Below, piece after piece: positions 52,968-62,915 of a stretch of 64,000 nt of DNA. Below the pieces are notes generated by a model. That model saw nothing but the letters and a program-made list of their open reading frames with translations, was not told the DNA's origin and did not search any database. Position 1 is the stretch's first letter. Each line of letters opens with the position of its first letter. The position numbers and the translations under genes are program-made. Source of the DNA: Chlorokybus atmophyticus (taxonomy: Eukaryota > Streptophyta > Chlorokybophyceae > Chlorokybales > Chlorokybaceae). Where the stretch lies: assembly GCA_009103225.1 (NCBI GenBank), contig RHPI01000585.1, positions 285,061 to 349,060 on the forward strand. The letters are read 5' to 3'.

Positions 52968-55376
52968 ATGAGCAGGCCCACCCCTTTCTCGCCAATAGAA
53001 GAAGGGGATCCCAACAGCTGGAGCCCAACCTCCAACCTTACCTACGAGCGCGCAAGTGAAGGGAGCGATTACCGTAGCAGCAGAGGCTCACGCCCCGTCT
53101 CCGGCTTCACCTCCTCTCACTCCACTCCTCGACAAGGAGCATCTCCACCACCGTCGGACAGTGACGACAAGGAGATGGAGCCTTCCAGCTCAACCAACTC
53201 CCTACGCTTCTCTGGACGCCTTGGCACCACCTCACTTGACAAGTTCATCATCAAGTTCCACTCCAAGATGCGGCAGCAAGCCCTAAAGAGCAAGGACTGG
53301 ACAGATGAGGTATCGTTTCATGTGTCCGCTCAATACCTTGATCACGAAGCACACGATGTGTGGAAGTCCGTCGCTGAGTTGCACAAGATTGATGGCTATG
53401 GCGAGTTGGCCAGCACAATAGCCNNNNNNNNNNNNNNNNNNNNNNNNNNNNNNNNNNNNNNNNNNNNNNNNNNNNNNNNNNNNNNNNNNNNNNNNNNNNN
53501 NNNNNNNNNNNNNNNNNNNNNNNNNNNNNNNNNNNNNNNNNNNNNNNNNNNNNNNNNNNNNNNNNNNNNNNNNNNNNNNNNNNNNNNNNNNNNNNNNNNN
53601 NNNNNNNNNNNNNNNNNNNNNNNNNNNNNNNNNNNNNNNNNNNNNNNNNNNNNNNCCCCTGCTACCAACACCGAACTCGCGTGCTCCAGCGGGAGGCAGT
53701 GTTTTCACCCTCGGCTCAGTGGCATTGCGTGCACCCGCGCTTACGGTGGGCGCGGCCATGTCGGACTCCCCGTTGAAGGACCTCTACGCCGCACTCCGGC
53801 GCACCTTCTCACCTCAAACCAACAGCAAGGTGGAGGAGTTGAGGCGTTTTCGACGCAAGCCCAACGAGGACCCTCTCCGACTGTATTCACGGTTGGAAGG
53901 GTTGCTTAAAGACACTGACTACAAGATCGTCAGTGAGGAGGCGGCAGCAGTGGTGTATGTGGCCGAGTTGGATCCCACCTCGAGCGAGTCCACGCGCCTG
54001 ACGCTGAACTACAGCAGGCCCCTCGGCTACACCCTCAAGGAAGCTTTCGAGACTGCACAAGCCATCCACAAGCGCGCAGTGTATGAGAAAGCGGTGCTGG
54101 ACACCAACCGCAGTGCCTCGCGGCCTATTGCAGGCACAAGTGCAGAGCCTCTTCGGCGGGACCGCAGCCGAGAGCCGCAAGGTATCCACAACAAGGATAA
54201 ACGGTCAGCTCATGCTGCCCTTGTGGCTCCAGTGCTGTGCCGCCGGTGTGGTCGACATGACCAATACAAAAAGGAGTGCACCGAAGATTACGGCAACCTT
54301 GTGTTCGACTACTGCCACAAGACGGGACTCTTGGAGACAGTATGCTGGCTCAAGTTCCCTGAGCTGCGGCCCTCTATTGGCTACAACAACGGCAACAACG
54401 CTGTTGGCTACCGCGGCAACAACAACAACAACAACAATAACGTGGGCTACAACAACAGCAACCACGCTGGCGGCTACAACAACAGCAACAACGCTGGTGG
54501 TCGCAACAATGGCAACAACGCTGGTGGCCACAACCCCAACCTCAACAACAACGCTGGGGCCCGCAAGGAAAAAGCTGGCTACAGAGGGAAAAACCTCCCT
54601 CCACAGCACAAAGGACCTGAGGGACGTCCTCGCGCTGGAGCTGCTGCTGTAAAGGCACCAACCAATCCACCAGCTATTGACCAAGTGGCAGCCCTGATGG
54701 CGCGCGTGGCACAGCTGGAGGAGAACAAGGAGCGGGACTATCAAGCCTGCTATGCTGCTAGGTGGGCACTGATGGCACCAAAACGGGATAGGGACACTCC
54801 CACGCCGTCACGCGTACAACCATCAAGACGTGCGCGCAGGGAAGCTGGCGCGTCGTCAACAGCGGCATCGTCGGACGCCACAAGTGGTGCTGCCTCGGCA
54901 GCCACAACCACTGCTAGGACGACGCCGTCGACGACGCCGTCGACGACTCCGTCGGCGTTCACACCGACCACGACAGCAGGTCAGCACTCTTGGCACCACG
55001 CTGTCCCCGGTGATGGAAAGCACCCACGCCGCAACAACCATGGTCGTTGGGTTCGAGGGTGGTGAATCCACCACTCCTGCCTCCATCGAAGCGACCACAT
55101 CGGCCGCAACTGCTGCCACCCTCACAGCCGCCACCTCAGTAACGACGGCTGCTGCCGGTGCCACCACCATCGCCTCCAGTAGTGCTGCCACACCCACTGC
55201 ACCACTTCTTGAGATTCGAACGGCACCGCCACCAGCACTTGACGTCACACAGCAAGTGCCACGCGGACCACATGCAGAACGCGCCTGGGCGTCGGTTCTA
55301 CGCAACGTGGAGCCCACCACCATTGCGTACGAACTAGGGGGGCAACGCACCACGCGCGTGGCACGCGATACCGGTA
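52968..55376 (+). CDS. Gag of a third LTR retrotransposon, interrupted
   Basis: Starts MSRPTPFSPIEEGDPNSWSP. The N-terminus is Ser-rich (PPPSDSDDKEMEPSSSTNSL), then a Gag core (SLDKFIIKFHSKMRQQALKS, DHEAHDVWKSVAELHKIDGY). A 232-N gap follows. After the gap, SPLKDLYAALRRTFSPQTN, VEELRRFRRKPNEDPLRLYS and YTLKEAFETAQAIHKRA continue the Gag fold. Two Cys/His clusters (CRRCGRHDQYKKEC; FDYCHKTGLLETVCW) are unusual for CCHC knuckles. A long Asn-Gly tract (54,385-54,560) and Thr/Pro/Ala-rich linkers follow. The frame shifts near 55,030; the last open part ends ARDTG at about 55,376, the start of the protease, where another element begins. Confidence 0.65.
53424..53655. other. Assembly gap (232 N)
   Basis: All bases are N. 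The gap lies within gag and its true length is unknown. Confidence 0.98.
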
Positions 55377-55965
55377 ATTATGAGACCCCCGAATTTTTGA
55401 AAATTCATGGCAAACGCACTGAATCTTCGTTGTATTTACCGTTTCAGCTTTTTATCGCGTGAATATTCAAGTGTTTTCGTACATTCTGTGCAATCCCTGC
55501 CAAAACGAAATCGCGACATTCACCTATAAATCGCGTGAATATTCACACAATAAATCAATGCCACCTTTCAAAACCCATATACCTCGTATATTCAGTTGAA
55601 ATCAATTGAATGTTCAAGGGCATGCAATTGTGAATGGACACAGCATGTGCTCTGCTAAATATTCAGCTATACATTGCCTGAACATTCATGAAGGGGCATA
55701 AGCTTGTGGCTATAACAGACAGCTTAAACTCACCAAGTCCCAACTGCCCGTGAATAATCAATTGATCAGCTTGTCACACATGTATATTCATAACCTTCAT
55801 CAGTTTCATGCCACAGATGTGAGTGAACATTCAACACCAATCTGAAAATACGCAATACGATTCACACTAAGTCCTAGCTTTGAGTGAATTTTCAACACCA
55901 TTCCAAAACCAAGCAATACGTTTTGCACTAACTCCTAGCTGTGAGTGAATATTCAACCCCACACG
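55376..55965. repeat. TGAATATTCA palindrome cluster, likely subterminal repeats of a DNA transposon
   Basis: About eleven variants of gtgaatattca/tgaacattca in under 600 bp (near 55,461, 55,533, 55,605, 55,657, 55,680, 55,752, 55,786, 55,824, 55,884 and 55,943). The cluster starts where gag coding stops (after gataccggt) and leads into the 3' end of the PHD-Ulp1 gene. It resembles the palindrome arrays of the 29.8-49.5 kb element in arrangement but uses a different sequence. A terminal repeat partner would lie beyond the window. Confidence 0.5.
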
Positions 55966-56165
55966 AATAAACATATACTCTCATTTTGGCCAAGTCCCGA
56001 AAGTGATTGAAACCAAGTAGATTGCACTGCTAATTCTAATATACAATCTAGTATATGTCAAAGCCAGAGTTGCTCAGCAATTCTACACAGCTGGTTTGAG
56101 TTGATGGTGGGGGACAGCTCTGATATGGACTACAGCATTGCTATGCTACACACCACCTGCTACTA
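55966..56165. other. Spacer and probable 3' untranslated region
   Basis: AT-rich sequence between the palindrome cluster and the stop codon of the Ulp1-type gene; no further feature seen. Confidence 0.35.
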
Positions 56166-57765
56166 CTAGCTCAACTCATGTCTTTGCTGTGCTAACATAC
56201 TGTCCATGAGTGTTCGCAATCGTCTTCTCAACCTGTCTGCCACTTGAGGATGAAACCAACTCCTTTGCATCTGCACACAACCACACAGCAATAACATGTG
56301 GTTACTAAGCACGTGTCGGCCTACACGACAGTGCCATTGAAGCACCTTCCACTTGTAAACATTGCAGTGCACATGCATGAACTGTACCTGTTGAAATATC
56401 CGTGCGTTTGGGTCAATTGGACCAGCTTGTACCCCATCTATAAACTTGTCAAGATACAGCATGACAAACAACCCGCACGCAACTCCATCCTTCTGCTGAG
56501 GGACCTGCACAAACATGTGTCAATGCTTGCAAACCAAATGCATGTGCATGCATCCAATCAGTGCTTGTGACAGAATGCATGCAAACTCATCACTAGTGCA
56601 ATGCAACGTGTGCTACCTGTGGTACAAGAAGCTGTACGTTTTCGGGAGAGAAGCGTCGTTGTGAGTCACTTCCATGCTTTCTGCCCCACATGTAGTCAAG
56701 GTAAGCGCGCATAGGTCCATCAACGTTGCGATGCAGGCCAAGGGAGTCGAGATGGACGAGTAAAGGCGGCGTGTCACTTCCAAGTTGGTTTCCAGGATTG
56801 CACACAAGCAGCAGACTCCAGTGAGTCCTGTGGACAATTAAAATAATTCCAGTTTGCAAATACAGCAGCAATTCAGCAAGATATTCTTGGCGCTTATTCT
56901 CACCGCGTGTCTGGGTTGACAATCACTCCCAGCAAGTCCTTGGCAAACGGATCACTCTCCCACCTGTCTATCCTGTGATTGCTCGTGTGCCAGTCATTTT
57001 GTCTATGGCAGCGCACGATCTTGGTGTAGAAATGCGGGTGGAACAGCTTCACCTGAATGCCATCTGCTCTGCCTAAGATTTCCTCTTCCTTGTATCTGCA
57101 TGTGCATCCCACGTACATATGAGATACACGAATAACACAGACGCAACAAATCACATACCTGCAAAAGAAGTGGAGGATGGTGTCATTGAGCTCTTGTCTG
57201 CCATCCAGCAACCTCCTGTCCGTTTCAAGCACTGGCACCGCATCACGTGCACTTGCACTAGGGTAAATGAACAGTGGCTGCGGTGTTGACGGCTGCGGGT
57301 TGCTGACTGGATCGTCCAGCACCATGATATCATCATCGCTGCCCACGAGGTCCACAACTGCCGCAGCCGTCGTGGGTTGCTGATTACAGCCCTCTTCGTC
57401 TTCATCGTCAACTTCCATCGTGACTGCCTCTGCAGCCATAAATGGTTCAATTGGGCAAGAACCACAACGCAAATCAACAAGCTCAAGCACACAGCAGCTT
57501 ACCATTGTTAGCCTCATCCCCACTCTCTTCAACGTGTTGAACCCCACTCTGCACAGGTTGTGAAACCCTACCGCAACTGCCCGGCAGAGAACGACGAGCA
57601 AGGCTCTCCCTTGGGAGCTGCGCTGGAGCACCACCTTCTTCGTACGCAGCGCATCGCGAGCACGTAACCTCAACCATGCTACCCACAGCGTGCCGTCGAC
57701 AGAGGCTGTTTGGACACGTCGCGCAGACTTGAAAAGCTGCTTCGTTGCAGTTCTTCACATGGCAC
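56166..57765 (-). CDS. PHD/C5HCH-Ulp1 protease gene, exons 4-9 (3' half)
   Basis: Exons 57,503-57,765, 57,159-57,429, 56,904-57,095, 56,617-56,827, 56,388-56,504 and 56,166-56,270, all with GT-AG introns (63-117 bp) and consistent phases. Exon 4 holds the second zinc unit (CHVKNCNEAAFQVCATCPNS, then LCRRHA). Exon 5 is acidic (VTMEVDDEDEEGC) and begins the peptidase region (ELNDTILHFFCR). The Ulp1/SENP C48 triad is visible: His in THWSLLLVCNPG, Asp in VHLDSLGLHRN, and Cys in VPQQKDGVACGLFVMLYLDK with the oxyanion Gln before it. Such enzymes remove SUMO or related tags from proteins. The gene ends HELS-stop. The 5' half continues at 62,916-64,000 beyond the copia insertion. It could be host, or transposon-borne, because Ulp1 domains are known in several plant and algal DNA transposons. 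Confidence 0.8.
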
Positions 57766-57766
57766 C
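57762..57766. repeat. Target duplication GCACC of the intact copia, left copy
   Basis: GCACC precedes the LTR at 57,767 and follows the other LTR at 62,819-62,823. On the minus strand GGTGC is the last intron base plus the first four exon bases of exon 4. Confidence 0.9.
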
Positions 57767-58168
57767 TGTTGAAGATATTCCTACATCCGGTCAGCCTGCC
57801 TTGCATACAAGAGAGAAGAGAAGGGACCTCGATGGGAGGACCTCGAAGACTCCGGACATAAAGGTCCTGGCGCGGACTGCAGAGAAGGGTCCTAGGAGAA
57901 TCGTCATATCTCCTAGAATACTCAGTCATTTGGGACGTGGCATAGCTTGTTGGAAAGCTTATCAAGTTAGCTACGTGGCACATCTTACAGCGTAGGATAT
58001 GGTTCAGTATATCGGACGCTGTTGCATGTAGACCAGCAATGTGTACAAACTGTGTACTGACTGGCGGGTATATAACCCCGTAGTCTGTTGGTAATAAATC
58101 GGGAAGTGTGTTGCCTTCTCCTGTGTGTCATTGCTTGCCCTCTTCACTTGCATGCTTGCTTCTCAACA
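57767..58168 (+). repeat. 5' LTR of the intact copia
   Basis: Begins TGTTGAAGATATTCC, ends GCTTCTCAACA. A TATA-like gggtatataacccc at 58,067-58,080 is damaged by a two-base loss in the 3' LTR copy. aataaat at 58,094 may serve as a polyadenylation signal. Confidence 0.9.
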
Positions 58169-58183
58169 GGTTATGGGCCCACA
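58169..58183 (+). promoter_or_regulatory. Primer-binding site for half initiator tRNA-Met
   Basis: GGTTATGGGCCCACA directly abuts the 5' LTR and is the same as the site at 12,007-12,021. It pairs with the anticodon region of initiator tRNA-Met. Confidence 0.8.
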
Positions 58184-58491
58184 CTACGCGTGAAAAGTGT
58201 GAGAAAGAGAAAGAAAGCGAAGTGAAGAAAAGTGACAAAGTGCATTGAAGTGAAGATCGAAGTCACTCAAGACTGAAGAGTGAAGAGAAGACCGAAGTCA
58301 CTCGAGACTGAAGGCGCTGAAGAGTGAAGTAAAGACCGAAGTCATTCAAGACCGAAGTCATTGAAGTCACTCAAAAGTGAAGTGTAAAAAAAAGTTACTG
58401 AAGTCAACAAAGTCACTCAAGTCACAACACGTGAAGATTATCAAAGCAAGTCTCAAGTGCTAACTGCAAGAAGAAAGCAGGCGCGGCAAAG
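58184..58491 (+). repeat. Purine-rich repetitive leader of the copia
   Basis: Imperfect repeats of gaagtcactcaagactgaagagtgaagagaagaccgaagtcactcgag run through about 200 bp before the ATG. The stretch is nearly free of G-to-C pairing partners, so it would be weakly structured RNA; it may act in packaging or translation. Confidence 0.6.
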
Positions 58492-61400
58492 ATGGAGGCA
58501 AGCTACGATAAAGGGCTGATCACAAAGCTGGACACAAACAACTACAGCACTTGGTGCGTAGAGATGAAGGCACTACTTATCCACAAGAAGATGTGGAAGT
58601 ATGTTGACCCGAAGGCATCTGCACCAAGAGCAGGAGAAGAAAGCATCTGGCTTGAACACTCAGTTGAAGCACATTCATTGATGGTGCTTAACTGCAAGCC
58701 ACATCACTTTCCCATGCTCACAGCATGTGAAGATGGCAGACAAGCTTGGGAGAAGCTTGCAGCCGTATTTCAAGCCAAGAACAACGCCAGAAAGATACAA
58801 TTACGCAAGCAGCTAAGCGCGCTTCATAAAGAGACGGCCGAGCCGGTCACAAAGTATGTTGAACGTGCGAGAGAGCTGTGGGCGGACCTCATCAACGTCG
58901 GCCACAACATGGAAGAGACAGAGGTCGTATTGGCGATTGTTGCAGGACTGCCATTAGAGTACGAAGTTGTCGCTACTCTGCTCGAGACATCGTCATCGGA
59001 GCTAACCCTAGACGATGTGCTACCCAAGTTGCTCACTGTGGAGCAACGCGTCTTAAAGAAGGAAGAGCAAGCGGACTCTGTGGCCTTCTACACACGAGAC
59101 AAATACAAGAAATTAAGCAACTATGAAGACAAGAACAAGGCGAAAGGCAGCAACTCAAAGTTCAAGAATCTCACATGCCACTATTGTGGTATTAAAGGAC
59201 ATATCTCAAAGGATTGTCGTAAGCGCCAACGAGAGCAATCTGAAGCAGGCACCAGTAGCAACGCTCAACGCAAAGAAAAGGGTGTTGCATTTACTGCCTC
59301 AAGGAAGTTTGATACAACTTCATGGGCAATTGACTCAGGCTGTGACCAGCATCTCACACCGCACAAGGAGGTGATGGAGAACTACAGGAAGATGTCAACC
59401 ACAAGGAAGGTGGAAGGCTTTAGTGGTCACGAGTTGGAAGCAATAGGAGTTGGTGAAGTGAGGCTTCAATGCAAGATTGGTGATGGTGAGAGAGAGGTGG
59501 TACTGCGTGAAGTATTGCACGTACCTGGAGCTGCTGCAAGCTTGTTTTCTGTGAGAGTTGCTGAGCGCGTGGGAGCTGAGATAGTGATCCGGGAGGGACG
59601 CTGCTCCGTACGCATGGATGGGGTCGAGTACATGGTCGGCACCCAACGAGGAGGGCTCTACATTGTGGAGCAGACTCATGGCAGCAAGGCCATGATTGTG
59701 AAGGAGAAGGAGACGGCTGAGCTTTGGCATCGAAGGTTCGGGCATTTGGGCTACAGCAACCTCACACGCCTGGTCGCTGAAGACATGGTGAAGGGCATTA
59801 CTGGGAGCAAGGAAGATTTTCAAGCGTCTTCAACTACGCTCTGTGAACCCTGTGTGTTGGCCAAGCAGCATCGCATGCCGTTCTCATCATCTTCTTCAAG
59901 TAGCAAACATCCCTGCGAGCTTGTGCACATGGACGTTTGCGGGCCTATGCGCATTGTGGCGAAAGGAGGGGTAAGGTACTTTGCAACATTCCTCGACGAC
60001 TACAGCAAGCTTTCCATCGTCTTCCCTTTGATTCAAAAGTCAGAAGTCGCTGGAGCTGTGCGTACAGTCATTGCATTGCTTGAGATTCAATCGGGCAAGA
60101 AGATGAAAGCAATGAGAAGTGATCGAGGAGGGGAGTACATCAACGCCCAGCTCAAAGAGTTCTTCGCCAGCAAAGGCATACGGCATGAGACAACAGCACC
60201 ATACACTCCGCAGCAGAATGGAGCAGCTGAACGTCTCAACCGAACGTTGTTGGAGCGTGTTCGAGCCATGCTCAATGACACCAAGTTGGAGGACAGTCTG
60301 TGGAAAGAGGCCGTTCTCACTGCCAACTACATCCGCAACCGTTCACCGATAAGCTCTGAGCAAAAGACTCCGTGGGAGCTCTTTTACGGTGAAGCGCCAG
60401 ATGTGAGTGGCATGCGTGTGTTCGGATGTGTGGCATATGCACTTGTGCCAAGTCAATTGCGACACAAGTTGGAGCCGGTCAGCAAGAAGGGCATCTTCGT
60501 TGGCTACGAACCAGGCTCAAAGGCGTACAAGGTCCTACTGGAGGACACGCGCAAGATTGTGGTGAGCAGAGAAGTCGTGTTCCACGAAGGCTCATCACAA
60601 GTTGAAGCTGAAGAAGGTTTCTACCCTCAAGATGAAGATGACAAAGCACAACCTGAAGAGCTTTCAAGCAGAGAAGAGGTTGAAGGCGAGGCATCAGTCA
60701 TCAATAAAGAGCAGGGCTCATCTGTAGCAGGCGAGAAGCAGAAGCAGCAGGAGCAAGCTCGACGCTACCCAGTGAGGGAAAGACAAGCACCTGACTTCTA
60801 CAAGGCACACATCGCTAGTGTGCACAATGACGAGAGTGAAGAACCAAGCACCTACGAGGAGGCATTGCGAGCACCAGATGCAGAACAATGGCAGCGAGCT
60901 ATGGATGATGAGATTGCATCACTCCATGCCAACAACACATGGGTGTTGGAGAAGCCCCCGCAAGGTGTGAAGCCCATTCCGGTCAAGTGGGTGTTCAAGG
61001 TGAAGCGTGATGGTCAAGGCAACATCGAGCGCTACAAGGCAAGGTTGGTGGCAAAGGGATTTTTGCAACAAGAAGGTGTGGATTTCAATGAAGTGTTTGC
61101 ACCTGCAAGTAAGCATGCAACCTTCCGCACATTGATCGCCATGGTTGCTGCTGAAGACCTCGAGTGTCACCACCTTGATGTGAAGACTGCTTTCCTTTAC
61201 GGAGAGCTGGAGGAAGAGATCTACACCAAGCAACCACCAGGCTACGCAGAAGGGGAGCCAGGCATGGCTTGCAAGTTGATCAAGGCTTTGTATGGGCTGC
61301 GACAAGCACCACGTGTGTGGCACATTCGCCTCACGAAAGAGTTGGAGAAACTCGGCTACAAAGCATCCTCAGCGGATCCGGGGCTCTTCATCCATGAAGA

Positions 61401-62373
61401 GAAGAAGGTTTACTTGCTCGTGTATGTGGACGACATCATCGTCACGGCCAAGCAAGTTGAAGACCTGAAGCAAACGAAGCACGGATTGCAGCAAGCATTC
61501 GCAGTACGCGACCTTGGAGAGGTCAAGTTATTTCTTGGCATGGTGATAGAGCGTGACAGAGCAGCACGCACAATCAAGATCAGCCAAGAGCAGATGGTGA
61601 AGCAACTTGTCACCAAGTTCGGACTCAACGAAGCAAAGACCAAGTCTACTCCATTGGCACTCGGCACCAACCTCGTCAAAGCGAAAGATGAGGAAGTACT
61701 CGACAAGGCTCAGTATCCCTATGGTGAGCTTGTTGGGAGTATGCTCTACCTAGCAGTGTGCACAAGACCCGACATCGCACATGCAGTTGGAGTGCTTGCG
61801 CGCTACATGTCTGCACCAAGCATGGAGCACTGGCGTGCAGCGAAGGGAGTATTGCGCTACGTGGCTGGAAGCGCAAGTGTTGGCATCAAGTTTGGTTGCG
61901 GAAGCACAGAGATGGAGGGCTATTGCGACGCAGACTTTGCAGGTGACCTCGATAGCAGGAGGTCCACCACGGCGTACGTCTTCAAGTTGAATGGAGGCGT
62001 GGTGAGCTGGAACAGTAGGCTGCAACCTACAACAGCAGCATCTACTTCGGAAGCGGAGTACATGGCAGCATCGGCTGCAGTGAAGGAGGCGTTATGGCTT
62101 CGCAAGCTGATGGCAGATCTGGAGCACCCGATGGCGTGTATCACGATCAACTGCGACAACCAAGGCGCCATCAAGTTGCTGAAGCACCCCATTGCCTCGA
62201 CAAGGACAAAGCACATTGATGTCATGCATCACTTTGTGCGAGACAGAGTCACACGCAAGGAGGTTGAGTTCCAATATTGCAATACGGAAGACATGCTCGC
62301 GGACTTCATGACGAAGCCACTGTCACCGCTGAAGTTCAAGGCATGTTGCAAGGGACTCGGCATATGTGCTTAG
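58492..62373 (+). CDS. Copia Gag-Pol polyprotein, intact
   Basis: 1,293 codons from ATG at 58,492 (MEASYDKGLITKLDTNNYST). Gag has LLIHKKMWKYVDP and a knuckle CHYCGIKGHISKDC near residue 229. Protease: WAIDSGCDQHLTP (Asp near 281). Integrase: zinc part LWHRRFGHLGYSNL and CEPCVLAKQH; core HMDVCGPM (about 479), MRSDRGGEYIN (about 543) and [12 protein letters not shown] (Glu about 579). RT: KWVFKVKRDGQGNIERYKAR, VKTAFLYGELEEEIY, and LLVYVDDIIVTAK near 978. RNase H: YCDADFAGDLDSRRSTT and TSEAEYMAASAA, ending with the DVMHHFVRDRVTRKEVEFQY tail. Order PR-INT-RT-RH defines Ty1/copia. All key residues are present, which is uncommon in this window. Confidence 0.97.
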   Translation: MEASYDKGLITKLDTNNYSTWCVEMKALLIHKKMWKYVDPKASAPRAGEESIWLEHSVEAHSLMVLNCKPHHFPMLTACEDGRQAWEKLAAVFQAKNNARKIQLRKQLSALHKETAEPVTKYVERARELWADLINVGHNMEETEVVLAIVAGLPLEYEVVATLLETSSSELTLDDVLPKLLTVEQRVLKKEEQADSVAFYTRDKYKKLSNYEDKNKAKGSNSKFKNLTCHYCGIKGHISKDCRKRQREQSEAGTSSNAQRKEKGVAFTASRKFDTTSWAIDSGCDQHLTPHKEVMENYRKMSTTRKVEGFSGHELEAIGVGEVRLQCKIGDGEREVVLREVLHVPGAAASLFSVRVAERVGAEIVIREGRCSVRMDGVEYMVGTQRGGLYIVEQTHGSKAMIVKEKETAELWHRRFGHLGYSNLTRLVAEDMVKGITGSKEDFQASSTTLCEPCVLAKQHRMPFSSSSSSSKHPCELVHMDVCGPMRIVAKGGVRYFATFLDDYSKLSIVFPLIQKSEVAGAVRTVIALLEIQSGKKMKAMRSDRGGEYINAQLKEFFASKGIRHETTAPYTPQQNGAAERLNRTLLERVRAMLNDTKLEDSLWKEAVLTANYIRNRSPISSEQKTPWELFYGEAPDVSGMRVFGCVAYALVPSQLRHKLEPVSKKGIFVGYEPGSKAYKVLLEDTRKIVVSREVVFHEGSSQVEAEEGFYPQDEDDKAQPEELSSREEVEGEASVINKEQGSSVAGEKQKQQEQARRYPVRERQAPDFYKAHIASVHNDESEEPSTYEEALRAPDAEQWQRAMDDEIASLHANNTWVLEKPPQGVKPIPVKWVFKVKRDGQGNIERYKARLVAKGFLQQEGVDFNEVFAPASKHATFRTLIAMVAAEDLECHHLDVKTAFLYGELEEEIYTKQPPGYAEGEPGMACKLIKALYGLRQAPRVWHIRLTKELEKLGYKASSADPGLFIHEEKKVYLLVYVDDIIVTAKQVEDLKQTKHGLQQAFAVRDLGEVKLFLGMVIERDRAARTIKISQEQMVKQLVTKFGLNEAKTKSTPLALGTNLVKAKDEEVLDKAQYPYGELVGSMLYLAVCTRPDIAHAVGVLARYMSAPSMEHWRAAKGVLRYVAGSASVGIKFGCGSTEMEGYCDADFAGDLDSRRSTTAYVFKLNGGVVSWNSRLQPTTAASTSEAEYMAASAAVKEALWLRKLMADLEHPMACITINCDNQGAIKLLKHPIASTRTKHIDVMHHFVRDRVTRKEVEFQYCNTEDMLADFMTKPLSPLKFKACCKGLGICA

Positions 62374-62418
62374 GTGAAAGAAGACCAAGCGTTGGAGGCC
62401 AAGCTGCCCGCGTGGGAG

Positions 62419-62818
62419 TGTTGAAGATATTCCTACATCCGGTCAGCCTGCCTTGCATACAAGAGAGAAGAGAAGGGACCTCGATGGGAGGACCTCGAAG
62501 ACTCCGGACATAAAGGTCCTGGCGCGGACTGCAGAGAAGGGTCCTAGGAGAATCGTCATATCTCCTAGAATACTCAGTCATTTGGGACGTGGCATAGCTT
62601 GTTGGAAAGCTTATCAAGTTAGCTACGTGGCACATCTTACAGCGTAGGATATGGTTCAGTATATCGGACGCTGTTGCATGTAGACCAGCAGTGTGTACAA
62701 ACTGTGTACTGACTGGCGGGTATAACCCCGTAGTCTGTCGGTAATAAATCGGGAAGTGTGTTGCCTTCTCCTGTGTGTCATTGCTTGCCCTCTTCACTTG
62801 CATGCTTGCTTCTCAACA
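62419..62818 (+). repeat. 3' LTR of the intact copia
   Basis: 400 bp; matches the 5' LTR but for two substitutions (cagcagtg for cagcaatg; tctgtcgg for tctgttgg) and loss of two bases in gggtata(ta)acccc. Followed by the GCACC duplication at 62,819-62,823. Confidence 0.9.
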
Positions 62819-62823
62819 GCACC

Positions 62824-62915
62824 TGTGTTTTGGTTCAGTACAAGTGATGATGGTTCTAGGAGTGAAGTTCCTCACAACAAGATGCCAAGCATTTGCTGCA
62901 ATGAAGTCCACTTAC
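62824..62915 (-). other. Intron 3 of the PHD-Ulp1 gene, original part
   Basis: Donor gtaagt at 62,915-62,910; the original acceptor aacacag ends at 62,823. Before the copia insertion this was a 93-bp intron, like its neighbours. A second acceptor (aacag) was created at 57,766 by the LTR end plus the target duplication. Confidence 0.7.

Larger units (their letters stand above)
57767..62818 (+). mobile_element. Intact young Ty1/copia retrotransposon
   Basis: LTRs 57,767-58,168 and 62,419-62,818 (about 400 bp; TGTTGAAG...TTCTCAACA), target duplication GCACC, primer site, purine-rich leader, a single uninterrupted Gag-Pol frame of 1,293 codons and a gtgggag tract before the 3' LTR. I count three LTR differences (two substitutions and one two-base indel), under 1%, so insertion was recent. 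Nothing needed for movement is visibly missing. It lies antisense to the PHD-Ulp1 gene at an intron-exon border. The gag-only element at 11.6-13.7 kb shares its primer site and LTR end and could be mobilised by it. Confidence 0.95.
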
